Part shown: positions 1-7,145 of the stretch, one piece after another
How the letters are laid out: each line of letters begins with the position of its first letter
How positions within the stretch are numbered: the first letter of the stretch is position 1
Source of the DNA: Spirochaetia bacterium
GTDB lineage: Bacteria > Spirochaetota > Spirochaetia > Sphaerochaetales > Sphaerochaetaceae
Length of the DNA: 18,710 nucleotides
Direction: 5' to 3'
NCBI GenBank assembly: GCA_009929055.1
Contig: SABI01000023.1
Coordinates: 1-18,710, forward strand
Program-made: the position numbers and the translations under genes
The notes under the pieces: generated by a model
The model's input: the letters and a program-made list of their open reading frames with translations, nothing else
Told to the model about the DNA's origin: nothing
The model's database searches: none

Positions 1-984
1 ATTCCCATGATTGTCAGTACAGGTTGTGCAATACCTGGAATTATGGCAACGAGGACAATAAAGAACGAACGTCAGAGAAGAACAACTGCAATGCTCGCTC
101 CATTTATGCCTTGTGGGGCAAAGCTTCCAATTATTGCCCTTTTTGCAGGGATCTTCTTTAAGGATGCGAGTTGGGTAGGGGCTTCTATGTACTTACTTGC
201 TATTGTGGTAGTTCTTGTTAGTGGCCTCATTATTAGAAAAATTACAGGAGATACCTCTCAATCCTACTTCATTATGGAACTTCCAGAATATCGCTGGCCT
301 AGTCTTAAAAGGGCAACTCTATCGATGTTTAACAGAGCAAAAGCGTTTATTATTAAAGCTGGAACTATAATTCTCATATCAAATGCAGTTGTCCAATTAC
401 TTCAAACATTCAATTGGTTATTTAGTGTAGTAGGGGAGAGCAATGCTTCTTCAAGTATCTTAGCTTCCATTGCAGGTCCATTAGCGTTTCTCTTTATTCC
501 ATTAGGGTTTGGTATTTGGCAGTTTGCAGCTGCTGCTATTACAGGGTTCATTGCGAAAGAAAACGTAGTTGGAACTCTTGCAGTTACTTTTGCTATCACA
601 AACTTTATTAATGTTGAAGAGTTAGCTTTAGTAGGCGATGGCTCTAGTGTTGTGGCTGTCTTTGGAATTGGCTCTGTTGCAGCTTTTTCATACTTAGTAT
701 TTAACTTATTCACCCCTCCTTGTTTTGCTGCTATAGGGGCAATGAACTCTGAGATGGAATCAAAAAAATGGTTATGGGGTGCTTTAAGCTACCAATTAGG
801 AACAGGTTACATCCTCTCCTTTGCTGTGTATCAAATAGGAACCCTCATCACAACAGGAAGTGTCGGCTCTGGTTTTATAGGGGGTGGAATAGCAGTATTA
901 GCAATGATAGCTGTAGTAGTCTATCTCATTAAAAAGCCTAAACCAATAAGTGCACCTACTTATGTAGCTGAATTAGGAGCGTAA
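1..984 (+). CDS. feoB: Ferrous iron transport protein B, C-terminal part (5' cut by window edge)
   Basis: FeoB is the inner-membrane Fe(II) permease with an N-terminal G-protein domain and a multi-pass membrane core. Only about the last 327 residues are here; the frame is open to base 1, so the G domain lies outside the window and the first internal ATG (base 7) is not a start. The visible part begins in the first Gate region, where GCAIPGIMATRT is followed by PFMPCGAKLPI, both typical of FeoB. Later come the membrane segment starting KAGTIILIS, the conserved AKENVVGTLA, and the second Gate motif FNLFTPPCFAAIGA. At least six hydrophobic segments are visible and there is no frameshift. The stop is followed at once by a Cys-rich FeoB-associated small gene, and a DtxR-type regulator is convergent downstream, so this is an iron-uptake locus. 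The family call is firm. Confidence 0.96.
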   Translation: MPMIVSTGCAIPGIMATRTIKNERQRRTTAMLAPFMPCGAKLPIIALFAGIFFKDASWVGASMYLLAIVVVLVSGLIIRKITGDTSQSYFIMELPEYRWPSLKRATLSMFNRAKAFIIKAGTIILISNAVVQLLQTFNWLFSVVGESNASSSILASIAGPLAFLFIPLGFGIWQFAAAAITGFIAKENVVGTLAVTFAITNFINVEELALVGDGSSVVAVFGIGSVAAFSYLVFNLFTPPCFAAIGAMNSEMESKKWLWGALSYQLGTGYILSFAVYQIGTLITTGSVGSGFIGGGIAVLAMIAVVVYLIKKPKPISAPTYVAELGA

Positions 985-987
985 TGT

Positions 988-1140
988 ATGGTAAATATCA
1001 TAGTTGTATTAGTTATAGCCCTTATCTTGGGATTAAGCATAGCAAAAATGGTTCGAGATAAAAAGAAAGGGGTAGTGTGTAGTGGATGTAGTGCTTGCCC
1101 GATGAGTGGCTCTTGTGATAGTCCTACTCATGATAAATAG
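988..1140 (+). CDS. FeoB-associated Cys-rich membrane protein
   Basis: This 50-residue protein starts 3 bases after the feoB stop. Residues 1-20 form one hydrophobic membrane segment (MVNIIVVLVIALILGLSIAK). A short basic stretch follows (RDKKKG), then a cysteine cluster C31-x2-C34-x2-C37-P-M-x4-C43 and a hydrophilic tail. This is the layout of the small FeoB-associated Cys-rich proteins found after feoB in many anaerobes. They are thought to help the Feo system, perhaps in the role FeoC plays elsewhere, but their mechanism is not settled. The cysteines could bind iron or an Fe-S cluster (inference). No good Shine-Dalgarno is visible other than the GGAG inside the feoB end (976-979), which suggests translational coupling. 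The competing ATG at 984 overlaps the feoB stop but reads a 25-residue frame without the cysteine motif. Confidence 0.88.
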   Translation: MVNIIVVLVIALILGLSIAKMVRDKKKGVVCSGCSACPMSGSCDSPTHDK

Positions 1141-1147
1141 ATTTGAA

Positions 1148-1182
1148 ATGAAGCACTATTAATAAGTGCTTCATACTTTTTT
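1148..1182 (+). terminator. Rho-independent terminator after the feo operon
   Basis: A perfect 10-bp stem (1148-1157 pairing with 1165-1174) with a 7-base loop is followed by a run of six T (1177-1182). It sits 7 bases after the stop of the Cys-rich gene. Its right arm contains the stop codon of the convergent regulator (1171-1173), so the hairpin could also serve the minus-strand gene, although the T run on that side is weak. Confidence 0.85.
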
Positions 1183-1866
1183 ATAGCAAAGATAGTGGGC
1201 AAATTGTAAAGGAATTTTTATAATTGAATTATTTGATTCAACCTCCAAACTCTCATCTTCTAAAAAGGTCCGTACCATAAAACTTGTTCCTGGATAGAGG
1301 TTATGCATATTACAAAATTTTAATAACCCCGTAATAGCTTCCCCTTCTTCAGTAATTCTGATTAATTTAAGGGGAACACCTACTGGTGCTGTATCGACTC
1401 GTGGAGCAGAAATGAGAGCAGCTTCATTTTTAGATCCTGGAAAAGGATTTCCATGGGGACAACACTCAGGTTTGCCAAAGAAATCATACAAATAGGTAGT
1501 AAACTCATCACTCAAAGTTTGCTGAAGTCTTTGAGCCTCTTCATCTGATTTTTCCCAGGGATAATTCATCCTCTTAATCAACATATACTCAGCAAGGTAG
1601 TGTTTTTTTAATACCTTGATTCCATATAATCGCCCCATTTCAGTAAGGCGAATATTTTTATATGTATCTTGGCTCGCTAGATTTAAGATAGTAAGGCGCT
1701 TAATAGCTTGGTTTACTGCAGGTTTAGAAACTTCTAATTTTCTAGCAAGTTGAGAATTTGTTACTTTCCCATATTCTCGTTCGAGTAAAAACATTGTCAC
1801 TAGATAATTTGGGGCAGTTGGGAATTTTTCTTGTAGTTCTTGAAATGAATATTCTTGTGTGTCCAT
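1171..1866 (-). CDS. DtxR/MntR-family metal-dependent regulator, atypical metal site
   Basis: This 231-residue protein has DtxR-family architecture: a winged helix-turn-helix (about 18-80, with NSQLARKLEVSKPAVNQAIKRL as the HTH helices), the helical dimerisation region (about 84-140, with HYLAE, LSDEF and CPHGNPFPG), and a C-terminal SH3/FeoA-like domain (about 158-231). Such proteins sense Fe(II) or Mn(II) and repress uptake genes. The place next to feoB suggests iron control. By eye alignment with DtxR, ancillary ligands H89 and E93 are kept. The primary-site positions are changed: M10 becomes N20, C102 becomes Q112, E105 becomes Q115 and H106 becomes Q116; H98 becomes D108. C135, C136 and H138 might offer other ligands (inference). 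The ATG at 1866 has no strong Shine-Dalgarno and no in-frame alternative start just upstream. A plausible promoter lies at 1946-1973. Family confidence is high; the metal sensed is unknown. Confidence 0.85.
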   Translation of the reverse strand: MDTQEYSFQELQEKFPTAPNYLVTMFLLEREYGKVTNSQLARKLEVSKPAVNQAIKRLTILNLASQDTYKNIRLTEMGRLYGIKVLKKHYLAEYMLIKRMNYPWEKSDEEAQRLQQTLSDEFTTYLYDFFGKPECCPHGNPFPGSKNEAALISAPRVDTAPVGVPLKLIRITEEGEAITGLLKFCNMHNLYPGTSFMVRTFLEDESLEVESNNSIIKIPLQFAHYLCYKKV

Positions 1867-1936
1867 GTAGGTATCATACTGTGAAAAAGGGGAATGCTCA
1901 ACAATGAATCCTTCAGAGGATACTTCTATTCTATAG

Positions 1937-1991
1937 ATTATTCTTCTTATACATTGTAATATTCATTATTCAAATAAAAATATCGAATAAT
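1937..1991. repeat. Three copies of heptamer ATTATTC (two direct, one inverted)
   Basis: ATTATTC occurs at 1937-1943 and 1965-1971, and its reverse complement GAATAAT at 1985-1991. The last two form an inverted repeat with a 13-base spacer. The set lies in the divergent intergenic region between the DtxR-family gene and the PUR-domain gene. It overlaps the regulator's putative -35 box and ends just before the Shine-Dalgarno of the PUR gene. In such AT-rich DNA chance is a real alternative. Confidence 0.35.
1946..1973 (-). promoter_or_regulatory. Putative sigma-70 promoter of the DtxR-family gene
   Basis: On the minus strand, TTGAAT (1973-1968) is followed after 16 bases by TATAAG (1951-1946). 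Transcription would start near 1940 and give a leader of about 70 bases. The -35 box overlaps one copy of the heptamer ATTATTC described at 1937-1991, which could be an operator. This is by-eye evidence only. Confidence 0.45.
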
Positions 1992-2002
1992 AGAGGTGTA
2001 AT

Positions 2003-2245
2003 ATGGGTGTCAGAGGTGAAGTGTTTTCTACAAAGCTTAGTACAGGGGACAGAACCTACTTTTTTAATGTAAAAGAGAATGTATATGGAGACATGTTTTT
2101 AAATATTGTTGAAAGTAAAGGAACAGAGGGTGGCGAAGGAAGATTTATTCGTCAATCCATCGTCGTCTACCAAGAAGATTTAGGAGAATTTATTAAAGAA
2201 TTCCAAAAATCACTCGATTTTATTAAACAATCTGTCTCAGAGTAG
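2003..2245 (+). CDS. PUR-domain (DUF3276, BpuR-like) nucleic-acid-binding protein
   Basis: This 80-residue protein consists of one PUR repeat. It has RGEVFSTKL at the N-terminus, RTYFFNVKEN (17-26) and FLNIVESK (32-39), followed by IVVYQEDLGEFI and a C-terminal helix. This matches the bacterial PUR-alpha-like family of spirochaetes and Bacteroidetes, whose studied member is BpuR of Borrelia, an RNA- and DNA-binding post-transcriptional regulator. From that family knowledge a homodimeric, cytoplasmic single-strand nucleic-acid binder is expected; its targets here are unknown. The ATG follows GAGG (1993-1996) at a good distance. It is divergent from the DtxR-type gene, and its last 23 bases overlap the end of rnhB on the other strand, so the two mRNAs would be complementary at their 3' ends. 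Confidence 0.85.
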   Translation: MGVRGEVFSTKLSTGDRTYFFNVKENVYGDMFLNIVESKGTEGGEGRFIRQSIVVYQEDLGEFIKEFQKSLDFIKQSVSE

Positions 2246-2798
2246 AAATTCGAAAAGTAGTTCGGTGAATGGGAGAAAGACCCCACACTGAACACTTTTC
2301 TAGATGCTCCTTTGTGGGATACCCTTTATGCTTTTCAAAGCCCCAGTTGGGAAATAGATAAGAGAATTTGACCATAACAGCATCACGAGCTGTTTTAGCA
2401 AGAATAGAAGCTGCCATAATTTCTGGAATAAGGGAGTCTCCCTTTACAATTGCTTCAATAGGGTCATCTGTTTTAAATACCTGATTTCCATCTACCACTA
2501 CTTTAGAAATTTTTATATTACTCATCTTCACTTTAGTATAACTCTTCTTCATTGCTAAAAGGGAAGCTTGTAAAATATTTACAGAATCTATTGTTTTATG
2601 GTTCACAAAACTTATTGAGTAAGATAAAGCCCTCTCTTTGATGATGATAGCTATCTCTTCTCTCTTACGTGTAGAGAGCTTTTTTGAGTCTCTTAATATC
2701 TCAATTGGAAAATCTTCTGGAAGAACAACAGCAGCTGCACACACAGGTCCTGCTATTGGTCCACGCCCCGCTTCATCAACTCCACATATATACTTCAT
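2223..2798 (-). CDS. rnhB: Ribonuclease HII
   Basis: RNase HII cuts the RNA strand of RNA-DNA hybrids and removes single ribonucleotides misinserted in DNA. The 191-residue length is typical. The metal-binding carboxylates are visible: D8 and E9 in GVDEAGRGPIAGPV, D103 in VVDGNQ, and D121 in VKGDS. They are followed by the conserved AASILAKTARD (129-139) and FEKHKGYPT (154-162). The ATG at 2798 gives the usual short N-terminus before DEAGRG, but no Shine-Dalgarno precedes it. A candidate promoter places the transcription start about 2 bases upstream, so the mRNA may be leaderless. It is divergent from smc and overlaps the PUR-domain gene by 23 bases at the 3' end. The identification is secure. 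Confidence 0.97.
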   Translation of the reverse strand: MKYICGVDEAGRGPIAGPVCAAAVVLPEDFPIEILRDSKKLSTRKREEIAIIIKERALSYSISFVNHKTIDSVNILQASLLAMKKSYTKVKMSNIKISKVVVDGNQVFKTDDPIEAIVKGDSLIPEIMAASILAKTARDAVMVKFSYLFPNWGFEKHKGYPTKEHLEKCSVWGLSPIHRTTFRISTLRQIV

Positions 2799-2806
2799 AA
2801 TAATTA

Positions 2807-2836
2807 ACCATAGTCTTAGGTGACTTAATTTGTCAA
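2807..2836 (-). promoter_or_regulatory. Putative rnhB promoter
   Basis: On the minus strand, a perfect TTGACA (2836-2831) is followed after 18 bases by TATGGT (2812-2807). The expected start is near 2800, almost at the rnhB ATG (2798). The -35 box shares five bases with the -35 box of the smc promoter on the plus strand. Confidence 0.5.
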
Positions 2837-2858
2837 TTATCTTCCATTATGGTATACT
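2830..2858 (+). promoter_or_regulatory. Putative smc promoter with extended -10
   Basis: TTGTCA (2830-2835) is followed after 17 bases by TATACT (2853-2858), and a TG one base before the -10 (2850-2851) makes it an extended -10. Transcription would start near 2865, leaving a leader of about 75 bases before smc. The promoter lies inside the 5' extension of the smc reading frame, which argues against any smc start upstream of it. Confidence 0.6.
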
Positions 2859-2928
2859 CCTTTGCAGATGTGTTGATATCTACTATATGGGGCTACTTAA
2901 AAGTGTGCTCGCTTTGTGCCACCGACTT

Positions 2929-2933
2929 GGAGA
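2929..2933 (+). promoter_or_regulatory. Shine-Dalgarno that favours the TTG start of smc
   Basis: GGAGA lies 7 bases before TTG at 2941 but only 1 base before ATG at 2935. The spacing fits TTG, and starting there yields MFLKSIELYGFKSF, the usual SMC N-terminus. Confidence 0.55.
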
Positions 2934-2940
2934 AATGGAA

Positions 2941-5754
2941 TTGTTTTTAAAAAGTATCGAGCTTTATGGATTTAAATCCTTTGCAGATAAAACAAGATTA
3001 GAATTTGCTCATGGAACTACCAGTTTACTCGGCCCTAATGGGTGTGGTAAATCTAATATTGTAGATGCCATAAAATGGGTATTAGGGGAGCAGTCTACAA
3101 AAACACTTCGAGCAAGTAAGATGGAAGATGTTATTTTTAATGGGACAGAGAAGCGTCCTGCAATGAGTGTTGCTGAAGTGAGCCTCATCATAAACAATGA
3201 ACAAAACCTCCTCCCAACAGAACACTCTGAAGTCGAAATTAAACGAAGGCTCTTTAGAAGTGGAGAGAGTGAATTCTTTATAAATAGAGTCCAAGTAAGA
3301 TTAAAAGATATTAGAGAACTTTTTTTTGACACAGGAGTAGGTAAATCAGCCTACTCTATTCTAGAGCAGGGAAAAATAGACCAAATATTGTCTCACAAGC
3401 CAGAAGACCGCCGGTATATCTTTGAAGAAGCAGCAGGAATTACCCGCTTTAAACAACGTAGTGAAGAGGCTTTAAGGAAACTAGAGAGAACTAGTGAGAA
3501 TATTGAGCAAGTTGAAACCTTGCTGAGTGAAATCAAACGGCAATACGACTCAAGAAAAGGGCAAGCTGCAAAAGCTGCAAGGTACAAAGAACTTGAAAAA
3601 GAACTGATCGATATTGAAGTAAATGTTGCCCTTTCTACTATCCACACCTACCTAAAACTTCAAGACACACGAAAAGAAAACCTTATAGAGACTCAAGATT
3701 TATATGAACAGAAGAAAGAGACAATACAAGAACGCTCCCTTGAAATTAGTCAATTACAAGATACCCTACACACCTTTAGTGAACAAAAACTCACCCTAAC
3801 TAATGCTCTTCAACGTTTTGATGAACAAAAAAAAGGAACCTTTGCCCGTATTGATCTCCTCACTCAACGCTACCATGATTTTACCACCCAAAAAAATGAT
3901 GCTATTAATAATTATAATAGAATTAAAGAAAAGATAGAAATTGATAAAGAACAATTAGAGGATCAAGAAGATAAAAAAGAATCATTAGAGAAGTATATAA
4001 AAGGGACTCTTAGTGAGCAAAAAGAAAATAAAACTGAAATTGAAAAAACTACTCACCTCATCACCTCTATAGATGAAGAAATTCTTACAAAAGAAGAGTT
4101 AGAGAGAAAAGGGGACATGAGACAAGAAGAGTTAAGCCTACAACTACGAAGTATTACCGATAAAATTGTTGAAGAGCTTGAGCAACTTCTTAGTGAACAT
4201 AATTATTCATCACACGCTCGCTCTAAGGCCCTAACAGAACTAAACAACCATATTGCCTCTATTATTAAACAAGTAGAGCGCTGGGCCCTAGTAGCTCCTA
4301 GCATGATGGAAGATGAAAGTTTCGATAAAGAAGAAGATGTTCACAGAGAGATTATTATATCATTAGAGAATGTGAAAAGTGAAATTAATAATTTCAGCTC
4401 TACCTATATTTCTCTCTTTGATTCTCTCACCTCTCCTAAAGGGACAATTAGTCAAAAAAGAGGCATTGATGAACTCATCGAATCAACTCGAAAAGAGATC
4501 CTTAGTTTAAGGGAATCAGTTCTCTCTTTACGTAATGAGAGAGGAGGCTTAGTCTCTTTACTTGAACAATACAGAACAAAAGATACATCTCTTCAAGTCT
4601 CTTTAAGCCAGTATAAAACATCCCTAGAGGCTACAAATCATGTGATTGAAAATCTTAACAAAGTAATCAGTGAGAAAGAATTTAGCTTAGAAGATGCTTT
4701 AAGTGATAGTGAAGTAGCCAATGTAAGAATGGGTGAAACTATGGAAAAAATCACCCAAATTAAAGATGAACAAGTCTCCATTGATGATGAATTACTCCGA
4801 CATAAAGAATCATTAGAAGAACTCGAAGAGACAATGAAAGAGACGATGCTTCAAGAAAGAGAGCTTCAAAAAGAGCAGCAACAAGAGTATGAGCACCTCA
4901 ATGAAATGCGCAGTAGCATGGAAAAATATAGACTTCATATTGACTCTCTTCATGAACAGATTCAACAAGTTTACCATCTTTTCTATGACACCTACGGCAG
5001 GAGTTTAAAAGAATATGACTCTCGTTTGAGTAGTGAATTAGAAAGTGAAACCTCTTTAAGGGAAGACTTAATTCAGTTAAAGAAGCAAATGGGGCAAATG
5101 GGCTACATTAACCATATGGCAGAGAGAGAGTTTGAAGAAATAAAGGAGCGATATGACTTCTTATCCCTTCAACACAATGACCTAGTCAAAGCCAAAGAAA
5201 ATTTAGAAAAAGTGGTAGTGGAGATTAAAGAGCGAAGTGAAGAGCTTTTTCTCACCTCTTATCATCAAATTAGGGCAAACTTTCACACCATGTTTCACCG
5301 AATGTTTGCCGGAGGTAGGGCAGAGTTACGCCTATTAGACCCAGAGGATATCCTCCATTCTGGTATTGAAATATATGCCCAACCTCCTGGAAAGAAGCTT
5401 GATAGACTAGCTCCTTTAAGTGGAGGGGAGAAGAGCCTTACAGCAGTAGCCCTCTTGTTTGCTACCTACAAAGTAAAACCTTCCCCATTCTGTATTTTAG
5501 ATGAAATAGATGCAGCTCTTGATGATAGAAATATTGGTTCATTTTTAAGTGTCTTAAACGAGTTTAGTGAAACAAGTCAATTTATTATAATTACCCATAA
5601 TAAACATACCGTGATGGGCTCTCAAACCCTCCTTGGAGTTACAATGCAAGAGAAAGGTGTCTCAAAAGCGATAAGTTATAAAATGGGATGGGAAAAGGAT
5701 GAAAGTGTGATTCATGATGCACATGTTGACAATGCTTTCAATAATACAGTATAA
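2941..5754 (+). CDS. smc: Chromosome segregation protein SMC, apparently without a hinge
   Basis: SMC is the ATPase of the bacterial condensin-like complex that organises and segregates chromosomes, normally with ScpA and ScpB. From TTG 2941 it has 937 residues. The N-terminal head carries Walker A GPNGCGKS (31-38) followed by NIVDAIKWVLGEQS, and the Q-loop region ILEQGKIDQIL (about 141-151). Long coiled coils fill about 175-780. The C-terminal head has the signature LSGGEKS (826-832) and Walker B CILDEIDAALDD (D854, E855). The length is below the usual 1150-1190, and the central part (about 415-510) shows no glycine-rich hinge sequence, only a helix-rich linker. The frame is open from 2830, but that stretch holds a promoter; ATG 2935 (939 residues) is the alternative start. 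The gene is first in a run with ffh 35 bases downstream. The SMC call is firm; the exact start is not. Confidence 0.93.
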   Translation: MFLKSIELYGFKSFADKTRLEFAHGTTSLLGPNGCGKSNIVDAIKWVLGEQSTKTLRASKMEDVIFNGTEKRPAMSVAEVSLIINNEQNLLPTEHSEVEIKRRLFRSGESEFFINRVQVRLKDIRELFFDTGVGKSAYSILEQGKIDQILSHKPEDRRYIFEEAAGITRFKQRSEEALRKLERTSENIEQVETLLSEIKRQYDSRKGQAAKAARYKELEKELIDIEVNVALSTIHTYLKLQDTRKENLIETQDLYEQKKETIQERSLEISQLQDTLHTFSEQKLTLTNALQRFDEQKKGTFARIDLLTQRYHDFTTQKNDAINNYNRIKEKIEIDKEQLEDQEDKKESLEKYIKGTLSEQKENKTEIEKTTHLITSIDEEILTKEELERKGDMRQEELSLQLRSITDKIVEELEQLLSEHNYSSHARSKALTELNNHIASIIKQVERWALVAPSMMEDESFDKEEDVHREIIISLENVKSEINNFSSTYISLFDSLTSPKGTISQKRGIDELIESTRKEILSLRESVLSLRNERGGLVSLLEQYRTKDTSLQVSLSQYKTSLEATNHVIENLNKVISEKEFSLEDALSDSEVANVRMGETMEKITQIKDEQVSIDDELLRHKESLEELEETMKETMLQERELQKEQQQEYEHLNEMRSSMEKYRLHIDSLHEQIQQVYHLFYDTYGRSLKEYDSRLSSELESETSLREDLIQLKKQMGQMGYINHMAEREFEEIKERYDFLSLQHNDLVKAKENLEKVVVEIKERSEELFLTSYHQIRANFHTMFHRMFAGGRAELRLLDPEDILHSGIEIYAQPPGKKLDRLAPLSGGEKSLTAVALLFATYKVKPSPFCILDEIDAALDDRNIGSFLSVLNEFSETSQFIIITHNKHTVMGSQTLLGVTMQEKGVSKAISYKMGWEKDESVIHDAHVDNAFNNTV

Positions 5755-5789
5755 GTCTTTATTGTAACGATTAATTTAGTGGATGGATA

Positions 5790-7121
5790 ATGTTTGATTC
5801 AATAAGTGAAAAATTTAGTTCAGTCGTCAGATCCTTTAGTGGAAAGTCGAAAATAACCGAAAAAAATATTCAAGATGCTGTCGAAGAGATAAAAGTCGCC
5901 CTCCTTGAGGCCGATGTGAATCTTCGTGTGGTAAGAAGATTTATCAACCACACCCTAAGTGAAGCGACGGGTGAGAAGGTTCTTAAATCTATTGACCCGG
6001 GACAGCAATTTGTAAAGATTGTTTATGACAAAATGGTTGACTTACTTGGAGACGTTGAACATCAAGACCTTAACTTAAAAGGACCTGATACAGTAAGTGT
6101 AATCCTCATGATGGGTCTTCAAGGTTCAGGTAAAACAACAACTGCTGCTAAACTTGCCTATAGACTAAAAAAACAGGGTCGAAAAGTGATGCTCGCTGCA
6201 GCTGACTTAGTGAGACCTGCCGCTATTCTACAACTACAAATCCTTGGTGAAAAAGTTGGCGTTCCTGTATTTACTTTAGATACAAAAGAGCCAGCAAAAG
6301 TAGCGAAAGGGGCTTTAGACGCAGCAAAGAAAGGACTCTATGATGTCCTTATTGTCGACACTTCTGGAAGAATGCACCTCGATGAACACTTGATGAATGA
6401 GATTAAAGGTGTTCATAAAGTCCTTAATCCAGATGAAACCCTCTTTGTAGCAGATGCGATGACTGGACAAAATGCAGTCTCAATTGCCTCTGAGTTTGAA
6501 GAGAAGGTGGGTATTACTGGAGTTGTATTAAGTAAATTTGATTCAGATACTCGAGGAGGGGCAGCCCTTTCACTTCGAAGTATCGTGGGTAAACCAATTA
6601 AATTTATTGGAGTAGGGGAAAAGATTGAAGACTTAGACCCATTCTACCCAGAGAGAATTGCTTCAAGAATCCTAGGGATGGGAGACGTTGTCTCATTAGT
6701 TGAAAAAGCACAAGAGAGCATCAATCAAGAAGATGCCATCAAAATGCAAAAGAAGATGTCTTCGAATACATTTGACTTATCAGACTATTTAGAGCAACTT
6801 GATAGGGTAAATAGTATGGGCTCTATTGATAAACTTATTGAACTTATTCCTGGTGCTAAGGGGAATATCAATGAAGATGATATAGATATGGGAGAAATGA
6901 AGAGAGAAAAGGCAATAATTCAGTCTATGACCTTTTCGGAACGGACAAATTACCATATACTAGGCCCGACGAGAAGAAAAAGAATTGCAAAAGGATCGGG
7001 TACGAGTGTAAGCGAAGTAAACCGATTAATGAAAAAGTTTGAGAAAATGCGACTTATGATGAAAAAAGTTGCTAGAAATAAAAAATACCAAGCATCAATG
7101 TTAAAAAACTTGGGCATGTAA
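5790..7121 (+). CDS. ffh: Signal recognition particle GTPase Ffh (SRP54)
   Basis: Ffh binds signal sequences emerging from the ribosome, together with 4.5S RNA, and docks with FtsY at the membrane. The 443-residue length is normal. The N domain is about 1-95. The G domain has the P-loop GLQGSGKTT (109-117), DLVRPAA (139-145), DTSGR (190-194) and SKFDSDTRGG (248-257, the position of the usual TKxDGDARGG). The methionine-rich M domain is about 298-443, with the RNA-binding stretch SGTSVSEVNRLMKKF (403-417) and a run of methionines after it. No recognisable SRP RNA gene lies in the window. It follows smc by 35 bases and precedes rpsP by 24, so it probably shares their transcript. The Shine-Dalgarno (GGATGG, 5780-5785) is only moderate. 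Confidence 0.97.
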   Translation: MFDSISEKFSSVVRSFSGKSKITEKNIQDAVEEIKVALLEADVNLRVVRRFINHTLSEATGEKVLKSIDPGQQFVKIVYDKMVDLLGDVEHQDLNLKGPDTVSVILMMGLQGSGKTTTAAKLAYRLKKQGRKVMLAAADLVRPAAILQLQILGEKVGVPVFTLDTKEPAKVAKGALDAAKKGLYDVLIVDTSGRMHLDEHLMNEIKGVHKVLNPDETLFVADAMTGQNAVSIASEFEEKVGITGVVLSKFDSDTRGGAALSLRSIVGKPIKFIGVGEKIEDLDPFYPERIASRILGMGDVVSLVEKAQESINQEDAIKMQKKMSSNTFDLSDYLEQLDRVNSMGSIDKLIELIPGAKGNINEDDIDMGEMKREKAIIQSMTFSERTNYHILGPTRRKRIAKGSGTSVSEVNRLMKKFEKMRLMMKKVARNKKYQASMLKNLGM

Positions 7122-7145
7122 AGAGCTGTTAGCCAGGAGGAATTT

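Noticed and set aside
984..1061. Alternative small frame starting in the feoB stop (TAATG)
   Set aside because: It gives 25 residues without the cysteine motif, whereas ATG 988 yields the recognised Cys-rich protein.
2830..2940. 5' extension of the smc reading frame adding 35-37 residues
   Set aside because: The stretch holds a good extended -10 promoter, and its translation does not resemble an SMC N-terminus.
2799..2940. SRP (4.5S) RNA or another small RNA in the rnhB-smc gap, looked for because ffh is nearby
   Set aside because: No GGUCAGG...GGAAGGAAGCAGCC-type core or strong hairpin is present; promoters explain the region.
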